From the NCBI GenBank assembly GCA_947247005.1, contig OX365950.1, positions 14,272,720-14,336,719 on the forward strand: a stretch of 64,000 nt of DNA. The letters are read 5' to 3'. Positions 26,746 through 38,204 of the stretch are shown here, piece by piece. The translations under genes were made by a program, and so were the position numbers. The first letter of the stretch is position 1; every line of letters starts with the position of its first letter. The notes under the pieces were generated by a model. That model was not told where the DNA came from. It saw only the letters and a list, made by a program, of their open reading frames with translations, and did not search any database. Source of the stretch: Spisula solida (Eukaryota; Mollusca; Bivalvia; Venerida; Mactridae).

Positions 26746-27461
26746 CAGAACAAGTAAGAAGGCACTTCTTTCCAAATTTTCGGCAACTCATTTTGATAAG
26801 CATAATGTTATGTGCAAGAATGTTAACATCTACTGTGAATTAACAAAAAACAAGTTTGCTACTTTAATTTATAGGGCAATTTACAATGAAACTGTTTTGA
26901 TCTTCTACAAGTTTAACTTTAATCTTCCTAACAGTTTTGAAGGGTAAATTGCAAACTAAACAAAACTGCACCTCGTTTTGTATTTAACTACAGTGTACTA
27001 CGATGGCCGTTCGACACTTACATACCTTTACCAGTTTATTTGTCTTATATTGATTTTAATTTTAAAGTGGTAAATACATGTACAATGTGTGTGAAATTTC
27101 GGTATACGGCAATAGATAACATTGTTACACTACGTTACTGGGGTGTATATGATATACTTCCTGGTTAGGAAGCTACGTTTACAATGTAATTGTCTCCCTT
27201 ATAATACTAGTATACCACTGATATTATTCGCTGGTTTGAATAACATCCACACATGATTCGTTAACCTTCTCTGATAAAACAATATCAAACGTAATATCAA
27301 ACCAGACAGGGAAGACAGAACCAGAAACAGCAGAACTGGAAAGGTTCGTTTAAGTTAAGAATACGGTTCTGCATTGGTTTTAAACAATTACTCATTCATG
27401 CATAAATGATATGAAGCTTCGGACTTACCGGCTATCACATTAACTCATTAACTTTTTTCAG
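26746..27461. other. region just upstream of the first recognised exon of HSPA12 copy 2
   Basis: No ORF. A GAAAG|GTTCGT donor-like site at about 27340 is in phase with the exon at 27462, but its frame closes upstream without an ATG. The polypyrimidine tract and CAG acceptor are at 27450-27461. Confidence 0.35.
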
Positions 27462-30400
27462 GCACTCCTGGTGGCCGCTATAGATTTCGGTACTACGTAC
27501 TCGGGTTGGGCTTTCTCATTCAAGCACGAATTTGAAAGTAATCCAACAAAATGCTCAGCCAAAAACTGGAGTGGTGGCCAGCTAGTGTCTATGAAAGGTA
27601 AGCGGTTGTATCTGGTTGAAGTTACTGTGTTATGTATTAAGGTGAGAAGTGTATTATGTGTACAAATATTGGACATGTGGATCTTCACTTAGATTCCATA
27701 CGATCTAAGAACTTACCACTACCTCAGTTGGTTCTTGACAATTTATAATTTCCTTGTTGAAGTATTAGTCCCGTCGCTTAGTCTGTTCATGTTTGATAAT
27801 GTGTGCCCGTTATAATGTTTTACATGTGCTGGTTGTAAGTAAGTAAGTAAGTAAGTAAGTAACGTCTTTATTTAACGAGGCTGACACATTCGGTGTCCCG
27901 ATCTTCCATGTGGGCCTCAGGTTGTGTAGTGATATTTCCACATAGTCGTTTAGTGATTAAGTAGACTACACTCATTTCTCTATGTGATGTCTCATGTTCT
28001 GCTTCTCCAGCCATTTGTCATTTAAATTCTCGTTTGTCTTTCCAGTACTTCTGTGACTTCTTTGGCTTTTCGCTTTGTATCAATATAACACATTAGGTTT
28101 CCATACTGATGGCAGACAAATCATTTATATCCTAAAATGTTCTTCGTTGACGAGTTATGACATGTTTAATAACATTTTGTATGCAAATGGCTCTATTGCT
28201 GGAGATGTTTCCAATCAACAGGTAAAACATTATTACCCTTTAACTTGGAATCGCCTGACCAGGGTACTGTTTTATCAAAGCACTTACGGAAATCGTAAGC
28301 TTACGGTCACTTTTAATTTATTTATAGTTTGTTTACAATTATTAAGTGTGGTAAATGGAGCTACAGTACTAATAATGATTCAGTTACTGAACTCCTATAC
28401 ACCATGTCGTCACCCATTTGCAGTTGTTAAAGAATGATAACGATTTTAAATTTGAGCGTAACTTTAAGATTTTCGTAAGTGCTTTGATAAAAGATTATAT
28501 TAAGTCAGACAGGGAAGGCAGCACTCAACTTAACTTAACCAGCCGAGCACAAAAAAACCCCACTAAAAACACACAAAGCACTAAAAACACTGCAACCTGT
28601 CCCGAAAGTCTGCCGCCTAAGCCAATCAAACCAAAACGGAACGAGAGCTATGTGGCGAGAAAACAACAACCGGACACCACAAAAACAATCTACAACAAAT
28701 ATATAGTGTACATGCAATTTAGAAAGATACGAAGCAGCCTTGTGCTGGACAACGAAATTGCAGAGTGGCACATACAAAATGAACAAAGTTCAACAAAAAG
28801 GCACAAAGGCGAAAAAATCAGTACCCCGATGACGTACTTGATTAGGGGAGATAAGTCAAGAATAGATACGTTTTTACCTTATGTTTACATTCTATATCTT
28901 TATTACCAGGTCCAACATGCATACTGATTAAACCAGACGGCAAAACAATACACAGCTTTGGTTATGATGCAGAATCTAAATATGGTGAATTGGCTATGGA
29001 TGAAGAACATGCAGGGTGGTATTACTTTCGTCGGTTTAAAATGAAGTTGTTTAGTTCACAGGTATAAATCATTTATTTAGGCCAGTCATTTGTATACATA
29101 GCTTTTTATAGTAATTTATTTTAGATATTCCGTTTTCGATGGGTGATAATATGACTGTCGCCCTCACTCACATGTGGTATTTATTTTATTATAACGAACC
29201 ACATTTTACAAAATGACAGCGAATGTCCTCTTATATGTGGCAGGGCCCATTTTTACCATTTGTCGATCATAGTTTAATGATTGTCTTTTAACAACCTAAT
29301 TACATACTAACTATGTTCAGAACTAGCATATGAAATAGTTTAATGTTCAACTTCTAATGGCCACAGGAGGGTAACATTTTCAATATCACCCTTCTGTCGG
29401 TCTTTACAAGTGTAACTCTCAAATGATCGCATATCTTGTGGTATGCTTTCGGCCAATCAAAATGTCTCATGATGTGCTCTCGGCCAATAAAAACTTCTTG
29501 TGATGTGCTCTCGGCCAATCAATACGTCCAGATTCATATTAATAATTCGAGAGGTGACCCACTTATACCGAACAGAATTTAACATCCGATACTTTCATGG
29601 TGACAGGAAAACTAACACCGGTTATCCTATATACCAATGTTTCAAGTACACCTTTTTCTAAGACCAAATGATTGAATTGATGGTGTAAACATTTCTCGTT
29701 CGTAATCAACGTTGCAATATCATCAACATTCCAAAGTCTATGGATTCAGGATTTTAAGACTTCGGCGTTAATTTACTATTCCGGAATAATGTACTTGACA
29801 TACGTGTTCTTAAGGTACCGAATGGTATGTTTGTGGTTTGAAGCTGCGTCTTGACTACAACACCATGTTCATTGCATTGTCGTCAGGAAGTTTGTGGCAA
29901 ACATTGTGTTCGCATGTTTTCACCTTATAAGGAGTGTGCTATGCGCTCATTTTTGTCTCTTTGTAAAATAAAATTGAGTTATATGTTACCAGTATATACA
30001 AACGGGTCGCGAACACATGTTGCTTTACTTATTGTTTCATATTATATCTATATTACAGGGAGTTCAAAGGGGAACAATGTTGGAAGACGAAAGTGGCAAC
30101 AAACTGGCAGCAAAAACTGTGTTTTCACTGTCCATCAAGTACTTGAAGGATGATTTGATCGCGATGTCAGAAAATAGAATAACAGGTGGTGGTGTAAAAG
30201 ATTCAGATATCCACTGGGTATTGACAGTACCGGCTATATGGAACGATGCTGCAAAACAGTTCATGAGAGAAGCCGCGCAAGCTGTGAGTATACTTTTTGT
30301 ATATACTATCAGTTATAATCAAAAGACAATACAACGTATTTTAGTTAGACAGTATGATGTTCATTCATGCCAGTAATTTTTTTAACTAGGAACTGCTTGC

Positions 30401-33042
30401 CATGTTACCAGACTTATTTCAAAATAAGCAGTTCATAAGAATAAATTTAAATAATTGTTCTTTATTTATACACGGATAATTATAAGATTGATAATGTTCG
30501 AGTTAATGTGCTCATGAATCCTCGACATTCCTCCCTAAAATTGGAACTGATATCGTTAATATATTCATGATCACTAGCAATACGAACAGTTATGCATTTC
30601 AATAATGTCATGTGGTAGGAATGCAAAAATATATGGAACAGTTAGTTAGTCTATTGTATGATTTTGTCGTTGCATATTCATTATTGCATTGATACATATT
30701 TATTTCAGGCCGGTATTGCCAGTGATAAACTTACAATCGCTCTTGAACCAGAAGCTGCTAGTTTGTATTGTCGCCATCTTCCAGTGGAACAATGTGGTGC
30801 AGGGGAACTTTCACTGGCATCGTTCGGACCTGGAAAAAGATACCTTGTCCTAGACGCCGGTGGTAGGTCACCCAAACAAGACTACATTATGTGAATATCA
30901 CAATAATAGAATATTGCTTAAAATTCGAATGTCGTTACAAGTATTTAATTTGTTTATATCCGCATAAATCGGAACATCCATACAATTTCTACGAGTCATG
31001 AATATTCTGAATGTACAAGCACTCGATCATGATTAAATGCGAAAAAAGACAAAACGTGTTATAAGTTTTTTTCCGCAGAGTAATTAAATCAGCCTACCTT
31101 TTAATCATGCTCCTACTTTTCCACCAACATTTTTTGACAGAAACGTCATTTTGTCAACAATCTATAAATAAGCAGAATCCCCATAATTGATTTATGATTA
31201 TATTAGATAGAAGTTTGTAGTTATCAATTGGAATATTCCAAATGGTCCTGTGGATGTGTTGGTCACGTCTCACACCGGCGATCCATGTGCAAAGCTGTTG
31301 GTAGCCAAACTAATGCACAACCGGGGTCATTCACATAGCTATATATTTTTAAAATCAACTATACAGAAAAGAACGTCTGTCAATATGTGTAGATTAATGA
31401 CCAACTGTAATGATTTAACATATTAAAAGCTTGAACCAATGTTTTTGATAATTCAGCCATATTGTCAACGAAGTTTTCTAATTGACTGTACATGGTCCAC
31501 TGTATGTCCATTTTTGTCTGTCCTTTGGATCAAGTCAGTTTATAGTACGTACGTGATGCATGAAAATAAGTTCATTATTCTTACAGGTGGAACAGTGGAT
31601 ATTACGGTACACGAAGTAATGCGGGGTGGTCAGCTTAAGGAACTACACAAGGCTAGTGGTGGAGCTTGGGGCGGAACCCAAGTTGATACTGCATTTCACA
31701 ACTTCTTATCAGAAATAACCGGTAAAGACAGTGATGGTAAATATTTACATTCATTATTTGAAACTTATATAATTATTTTTTATGTTGTGCGAAATCACTT
31801 TTTGTCTAAATACATGTAATATAAGTATATAGTATATACGTGTACTTCAATAATTTTAATTAAATGATGCAACTGATGCAACATTTTATTATTTTTTGGT
31901 AGGTGCCAAGGTTATTTTAAGGTTCCAAGAAAAGTATATGGAAGATTACATTGACATGTTTCGAGATTTTGAAGTAAAGAAGAGAACAGTAGGACCGGAC
32001 AAAGACAGTAAAGTGACCATAAGAATCCCAGCGGCACTATTGAATCTTGTTAAAGATATGAGGAAGATGTCTTTGGAAGACACTGTTAAGAAAACAAAGC
32101 ACGCAGGCAATGTATGTGCAACTTAATTATATGACATATACTCGTATATATGGCATGATTAAGAGATAATTTTTGTTTTGTTTTTTTTCATTATGTTAAA
32201 TAATATTATTATTTGATTAAAAAGGCTTTACGATTGATTTGTACAATTATTTGACATTTCAAGATGATAGATACATACTATTGTAATACGGAGAAATGCC
32301 AGTTTTTGTAAAATGTATTGTCTTCCTTCAGGTGAAGGTTTTAAGCGACAAACTGCGTGTTGAGCAAAGTGTCGTCCAGGGTTTCTTTCAACCACCAATC
32401 AACAGTATACTGGTCCATGTGAAAGCCTTATTGCGTGAGCCTGCATGTAAAGGTTTGGATGCCATTGTTATGGTTGGCGGTTTCTCTGAATCGCCATTGT
32501 TGCAAGATGCAGTACGCAAAAGTATCAGAAATATCAGAGTCATCATACCAAATGAAGCAGGTTTAGCTGTTCTCAAAGGGGCAGTCATTTATGGTCATAA
32601 ACCTGCTTCTATTACGACCAGGGTCAGTAAGTATACGTACGGTATAGGCACTCGACCCATGTTTGATCCAGCTAAACATACTATTGAACGACGGGTCCTG
32701 GTAGACGGCAACTATCGATGCAAGCATGTATTTTCCACTCTTGTCAGGAATGGTCAAAGTCTTGAAGTTGGAAAAGCGCAAAATGAACAAATATACTACC
32801 CGGTTGTTGAAGATCAACAGAGTTTAGATATGAGTATTTATGCAGCCCCAGACAAGGTTCCCGACTATGTAGATGAACCTGGATGTCATAAAATAGGAGC
32901 GTTTGAAGTCCTCTTATCCGGATATGGATTAGACAGGGAAATCGCTGTTAAGATGATATTCGGAGGGACGGAAATCGATGTCGAATTCGTAGAAGTCGCG
33001 ACAGGAAAAATCAAACATGCGAAAGTAGATTTTCTGTCATAA
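27462..33042 (+). CDS. HSPA12: HSPA12-like (Hsp70 family) gene, copy 2
   Basis: Seven exons are read: 27462-27597, 28910-29061, 30059-30283, 30709-30862, 31587-31721, 31903-32111 and 32332-33042. They sum to 574 codons including stop, without the start codon. Exon 1 starts in phase 0 as ALLVAAIDFGTTYSG, the phosphate-1 loop of the Hsp70/actin ATPase fold. LDAGGGTVD (phosphate 2) falls near residues 218-226 and IVMVGGFSESPLLQDA (adenosine motif) near 382-397. Exon lengths and phases match copy 1 except for one extra codon in the 225-nt exon and one fewer in the last, so this is a tandem paralogue in the same orientation. The start codon is not in this first exon; a candidate exon ending in ATG lies at 22572. 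A second donor at 31737 would add five codons to the 31587 exon without changing frame. The ORF is intact and probably functional. Polyadenylation candidate: AATAAA at 33605. Confidence 0.93.
27836..28075 (-). mobile_element. 3' end of a CTTA-tailed LINE, inverted
   Basis: Begins with (TAAG)n and AACGTCTTTATTTAACG. This is the reverse complement of the AAATAAAGACGTTACTTAC end of the LINE at 43000-45553. Non-coding, in the first intron of HSPA12 copy 2. Confidence 0.65.
28500..28720 (+). repeat. dispersed repeat R, copy 3
   Basis: GGAAGGCAGCACTCAACTTA, then AACCAGCCGAGCAC. In the intron before exon 28910 of HSPA12 copy 2. The long open frame across it (28418-28927) is incidental and runs into the exon. 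Confidence 0.65.
29435..29530. repeat. about 37-bp tandem repeat with CCAAT boxes, three units
   Basis: Units of the form GTG.TGCT.TCGGCCAAT.A.AA, three times, in the intron after exon 28910-29061. Each contains GGCCAAT. Confidence 0.7.
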
Positions 33043-34224
33043 ATGTTTTAACACATCGTTTGGTTTGGACGAATATTTGTTGTGGACCAATTCATGTTGT
33101 GTAAAGGGTGTGTATTTTAGGACTGAAGTGTTGATATACACTGAAAGTAAAATATACGAGAGGTGTTCAACTTCTATTATTTGAACAGAATTGAATATAC
33201 AATATTTTCATGAATTTCACAACGAAATCGAACATAGTCTGTTCAACAATGTATAGTAATGTATCAAGTGTTATAAACAACCTTAAAGTTTGTAGAATTT
33301 ATTATGTAATATCTTTAGAGCTAAATCAGCATTTGCATAGTGGGTGTTCAATTTACTTTTTTAAAGGCCAAAACCCTCCAAGTGCTGATGCTTACAATTC
33401 CTTTTTCAGATCGACGTTATAATTCTTTAGATTTTAAATATATTGATACTTCATCAGGAGACTCCGGTATCCACTGTTAAAGTATAATATACTTCCCTGT
33501 CTAATTCATAAGGTACTTCATGACATGTTTTGTAGGGCGACAGGAAGTACATTATTGCTGAAGCACACTGTCTTTGGCATGCCACCGGGAAATGGACGTG
33601 TCGAAATAAACTTTTAGACCTGAATAAAATATGCATTCAGTTTTGTCCCCTTTTCAATCATTTTGAGTTCCACTTTTCCATAATATCAAACGCAAGACCA
33701 TGTCATGAAAGCGGCCGCGAACCCACTAAGCTAAACTAACTCAACTTTATACCACCCATCATGACCCTTTCTAAAATAGCAGACACTGTCTATGTAATAA
33801 TTTCGTCTAAGATAAAACATTAAATCCTCGGAGTCGAAAAGAAAATTTCAATCACTGTTCCGTATTCGTATTCCAAGACCTTTGTCTGCGCTCTTTGTTT
33901 TGCTTGGCATTGAGCTAATGAACACCGCATTTTGCTGAAATTCTGCATCTAACATTTTCGAAATAATTCGATTGAAAGTTGTTACTCATACTTTCCACCT
34001 TGCTGCCATCCAACGTTTGGTTATTATATTTGTCTTAGATATCACATAACCAAGGGGCATATCAATTGCAGGTTTCGACCATTTTTGATGTTTTTTTAAT
34101 ATTTGGTGCAATTTCGCGAAAACAAGCAGGTGAAAGCATATCACATTTCATATGAAAAATATTAATGATTGTCTACACAGACATTTGGGAATAGTAGGGT
34201 ACGTGTTGTTTGCCTATGGCTAAA
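33043..34224. other. 3' flank of HSPA12 copy 2
   Basis: Presumed 3' UTR and spacer; AATAAA at 33605. Open frames here are short and lack motifs. Confidence 0.35.
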
Positions 34225-34570
34225 ACTAGGCATTATTGACGTTTTACTGTTGAAACTTGGTCATTCAGCTAGAGCATTCAGCTTTTTGATTGCTGAAACT
34301 AATTCAATCTACTTACTCGGAGCTTTACTTGTTTAGTGTGGTATTGTGCTTTGTATGTGTTTTATGTTTTCTTTGCTCGGTTGGCTCAGCAGGGCATGGT
34401 GCCTTGTGTGTTTTAATGTTTTCTGTGCTTGCACATCTCATTAATTGCCATTTTGATAAGGCCTTTTTCATGCAGCTAGCAATTGGTATATTCATTGTTC
34501 TTTTCTGCCTCTCGTGCTGTTTCTGAGTGTTGCCTTCTTCGTCTGATTTGTTGTTACCTTTTTACTGGGA
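34225..34570 (-). repeat. dispersed repeat R, copy 4 (inverted)
   Basis: Blocks TTTTCTTTGCTCGGTTGGCTC, TGTGCTTGCAC and GAGTGTTGCCTTCTTCGTCTG, in the reverse order of R. About 110-bp internal subunits. Confidence 0.55.
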
Positions 34571-37109
34571 CCCCAATGAGTATGCAAACAATTTATACAA
34601 CGCTTATATGTATCCATACATTTGGTATTCGCAGGGTTACAGCAGTTGGTGTTAGGTGGTGTTTCGTATTGATATATATTTTCCATGTATTTTATTTATT
34701 AAAATATAATAGCCTGCTCTTAAGTAAATTAATAAATCGTTGCAATAAGCATTCAGACTTTCGTATATACGAGTGTCATTGCATAAAAATGGAGATGTGC
34801 TAAATAATGCTTAGGAAAATAAGTGGTCGTATAATGTCTATACATATCGAGAAATAATGTATCTCACTGATGTTATGGCGAATACCAATCTTGATTATGA
34901 CATATCACCAATATAAAAAATAAACTAGACGAAAATATCAATTGTCATTTTATTTGATGGCATAGAAACAACAATTTTAACCCACCCAAAGGAACGTATC
35001 AATTGTTATTTTTTGCCAAAGCGAACTTATACATTTGATTTATACTGCAGTTACATTGTACTGGGCTCCATGAGACATATTAATAATCGCATTCAAAAGA
35101 AATTATGAAATCAGTTATTAGACCTAGTTTTTTACCACTATGGCGACGAATAGAACACATGCTGAGAAAAGTAATAAAAATGTGGGTAAAATTGTTGCTA
35201 AGCCAGAAAATAACATAGCATTGATTTAGTGACTATTCTGAAATATATTTGTACGTTTTTTTTAATTTGAGATATGCTGTTCTACACAATACACATGTGG
35301 GTTGCAATAAATTACGCTATATAAGGATGACTTATAATATTGAGTTTACAACATATTCAATGTCCTCGTTGCTGGCGCGAACGCATACCCCTTTATGATG
35401 TTCTTTGGTTGGTTGGCAATTTGCAACCACGTGTATATTTATAACCGATAATATTTGACGATGATCAATAGAAATTACAACTATAAACAAAACTGTAAGA
35501 AGGCTTAAAACGACAACTCTCGGTTATTTTTTACTGACCCTCGTACACTTAGGTTTCTAATATTTACACTTTTACTCATTTTAAACACAGGTAACTGTAT
35601 TATTGATAAATATTACAAAACAAATATTTTATAAATTATGTTATCTTAGAAAGATGAATTTGAACTAAAGTGTTCAGATTTTCATGGTATCAAAAACAAG
35701 AATTGGCTTTCGATATATTCATAAAGATATTGCATTCATAGACAACATAAAATCCCATCGAAATTGATCAATAAGTTTAAAAGTTATACCATGAAATGTA
35801 TACCACGGTGTCCAGTCAATCACTGAGGTGCATTCAATAGAAACGACAATGCTATTCTAAACAATCAAAAGTGAAAGTGATTTCACGCTCTATAGGTTTG
35901 TTTCTTATTTATGGACGGATTTTTAAAATATTGATATCTAATTAAAGACGAAGCTCTATAATGTCTGATTATGTTATCATATTAAAAAACACCAGTATTT
36001 ATGAAATGTTTATTAAAAACAAGCTGCACCTCAGTGGCTGTGTGGTCAATTTGCCGTGTTATAAACCTTCCTAAGATATTATAATAAAAATAGTAGTTTG
36101 TTTTGTTTACTCTTTGATAAGGATACAGTTACCAGTAGTTTTAAACATCGCCATTACAAGTGTGAAAACATGTACGTACATTATATTTAATACACCTGTT
36201 AGATAGTTCAAATTATGTCAGTGTTGAAAATACAATAGCACTATTAAATTTAGCCAATCATATTACTGTTTATAGACTTTATGTTTAGTAGACAAAATCT
36301 AGTAGGTACAGTACTAACTGCATATTTTATAAAACAAAGCTATGCACCTTGCGTGCTTATCAAAACAGTCACACAGATGATAAAGAGAAAACGGTTTTTT
36401 TTGTATTCGTGGTACAAATTAATGCAGATTATACTCATGAATTAGTTGATAAAATATTATCTATATTGGTAGTCATGTGACTGCAATTCGACTGCGAAGA
36501 TGGATCGAATAAAAGTTCGTTAATTCCAATAGCGTTACACAGTAAATCAATGGAAGTGTACAAATATAGACGAATATATTCTAAACATTTCAAAGTCAGC
36601 TAACACGTAAAATATTGTTCATTTAATTATGAACATTTAAATGATCTACATTGAATCGATACATACATTTATCGTTCTAAGCGAAATAATATCAATTACT
36701 ATTTCACACTGGATATATTGAGTTGCTTCCCTTTGTTGTTTAAAATTCAAACTGTAAGGTTTTGTTGTGTCCCGCTTAGTAGAAAATGGTGTTTTATCGG
36801 AATGTAAGCACCAACACCATCAACAATAATAATGATCAATTTGAAACTAAAATATCAAAATTTACAAAAAACCAGCATGAGTCCACAGCAATAATGTGAT
36901 TCCCGCGCAAATGGTTGGGCGCATATAGTTTTAGTTTAAACAATATTTATTTCTTTATAAACATATAAAACATTCATTTACACATATTAAGGATTGAGTA
37001 GAAAGCTAAGCTTATTTATAAACTCGTTCCTTATATATATTTATAGTTTTGATAATGGGTTACATGTTTTGTTTAATTGCCTTGACTTTATTTTTCACCG
37101 ACGTATCAG
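34571..37109. other. AT-rich intergenic stretch
   Basis: No ORF above background, no clear repeat. GACCCTCGTA at 35538 resembles an isolated mariner-type end, without a partner. Confidence 0.3.
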
Positions 37110-37200
37110 CAGTCCCAATAGCTCAGTGTGCTAAGCAGAATGTACCAGACATTCAACTTTGGTTCACTTTGTAGGTGCGGCGTTCGAATATCATTAGCAA
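37110..37200 (+). other. tRNA-like / SINE-head sequence
   Basis: Box A-like TAGCTCAGTGTG (37119-37130) and box B-like CGTTCGAATAT (37181-37191) at tRNA-like spacing. The acceptor stem does not pair convincingly, so this is more likely a SINE head or tRNA pseudogene than a working tRNA. Confidence 0.4.
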
Positions 37201-37524
37201 TATAATTATTTTATAATAAAATTTTGTATTTATATAATTATGTTTATGAAAATATACGTTTTATTTTGCTAATGCTTTTTATATTTATATAAATTTAGTG
37301 TTTTTGTTTAATGTATGGTTTTATTTTATTATCCATCTCAATATACTTTATACCACATGTAGTATTACATTTTTATATTCAGTTTAGTGCTCATACTGTA
37401 ATATAATGCTCACAATTAATAGTATATACAATAATTATTGAACAATAACATACCACTGGCTATATCATGCATAATTATACTTGTAATTCAGGAATACTTG
37501 ATTATAAAAAGACAAACAACCGCC

Positions 37525-37610
37525 AAGTTTCGGATTCGAATTCACAAACGATAAAAATTCAAATATTAGTACATGTCGTTTGTCTTACCACTTAACCACC
37601 ATCGAATTTA
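37525..37610 (-). other. tRNA-like / SINE-head sequence, opposite strand
   Basis: On the minus strand: box A-like TGGTTAAGTGGTA (37598-37586) and box B-like GAATTCGAATCC (37543-37532), with the order and spacing of a pol III internal promoter. No convincing acceptor stem. Between it and the + copy lies about 300 bp of AT-rich DNA. Confidence 0.4.
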
Positions 37611-37644
37611 TACGTTGTTGATGTAGATATAAAAACACAATATT

Positions 37645-38175
37645 AAGTCGGAAGGCAGCACTCAACTTAACCAGCCGAGCACAGAAAACATTAGAACATA
37701 CAAGGCACAATGCCAAACACAATCGAACCAGAAAAATGAACCACCCCAGTCCCAGTTGTCAAAAGGCAAAATGAACCAGTTACAGCAATCAAAAAGCTGA
37801 AAGCTCACGCTGAATGACATATAAAAACATAAAAAACATACAAGGCGCTATGCACAGCTGAATGAATTAGTTTCAGCATAAAAATGAATGCACACGTACA
37901 ATGATCTATAAAACATACAAGGCGCAATGCCCAACGCACAGCCGAATGAGAAAATGATCCGCCCTAGTCCCAGCTGTCAAAAAACTGAATGAAATAGTTT
38001 CAGCAATCAAAAAGCTGAAACCCATGTTGAAAGACCTTTAAAACATAAAAACATACAAGGCACAATACACAGCTGAATAAATTAGTTTAAGCAATCAAAA
38101 AGCTGAATGCCCACGTGGAATGACAAATAAATACATACAAGACACAATGCCCAACAAACATTTGAACGAAAAAAT
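37645..38175 (+). repeat. dispersed repeat R, copy 5 (longest)
   Basis: GGAAGGCAGCACTCAACTTA, AACCAGCCGAGCACAGAAAA, then about four subunits of ~110 bp, each with ACATACAAGGCACAATG, a CCCA.GTC block and CAATCAAAAAGCTGAA. Best reference copy for the family. Confidence 0.75.
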
Positions 38176-38204
38176 TATCCGCCCAAGTACAAGATACAAG
38201 AAGT

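Noticed and set aside
28418..28927. 169-codon + frame
   Set aside because: Runs through repeat R and ends in the exon at 28910 in the wrong frame.
33150..33200. TACGAGAGGTGTTCAA as left end of a mariner-like element
   Set aside because: No matching right end found downstream.
34290..34803. Two membrane-like + frames
   Set aside because: Fall in inverted repeat R and T-rich DNA, no motif or splice context.
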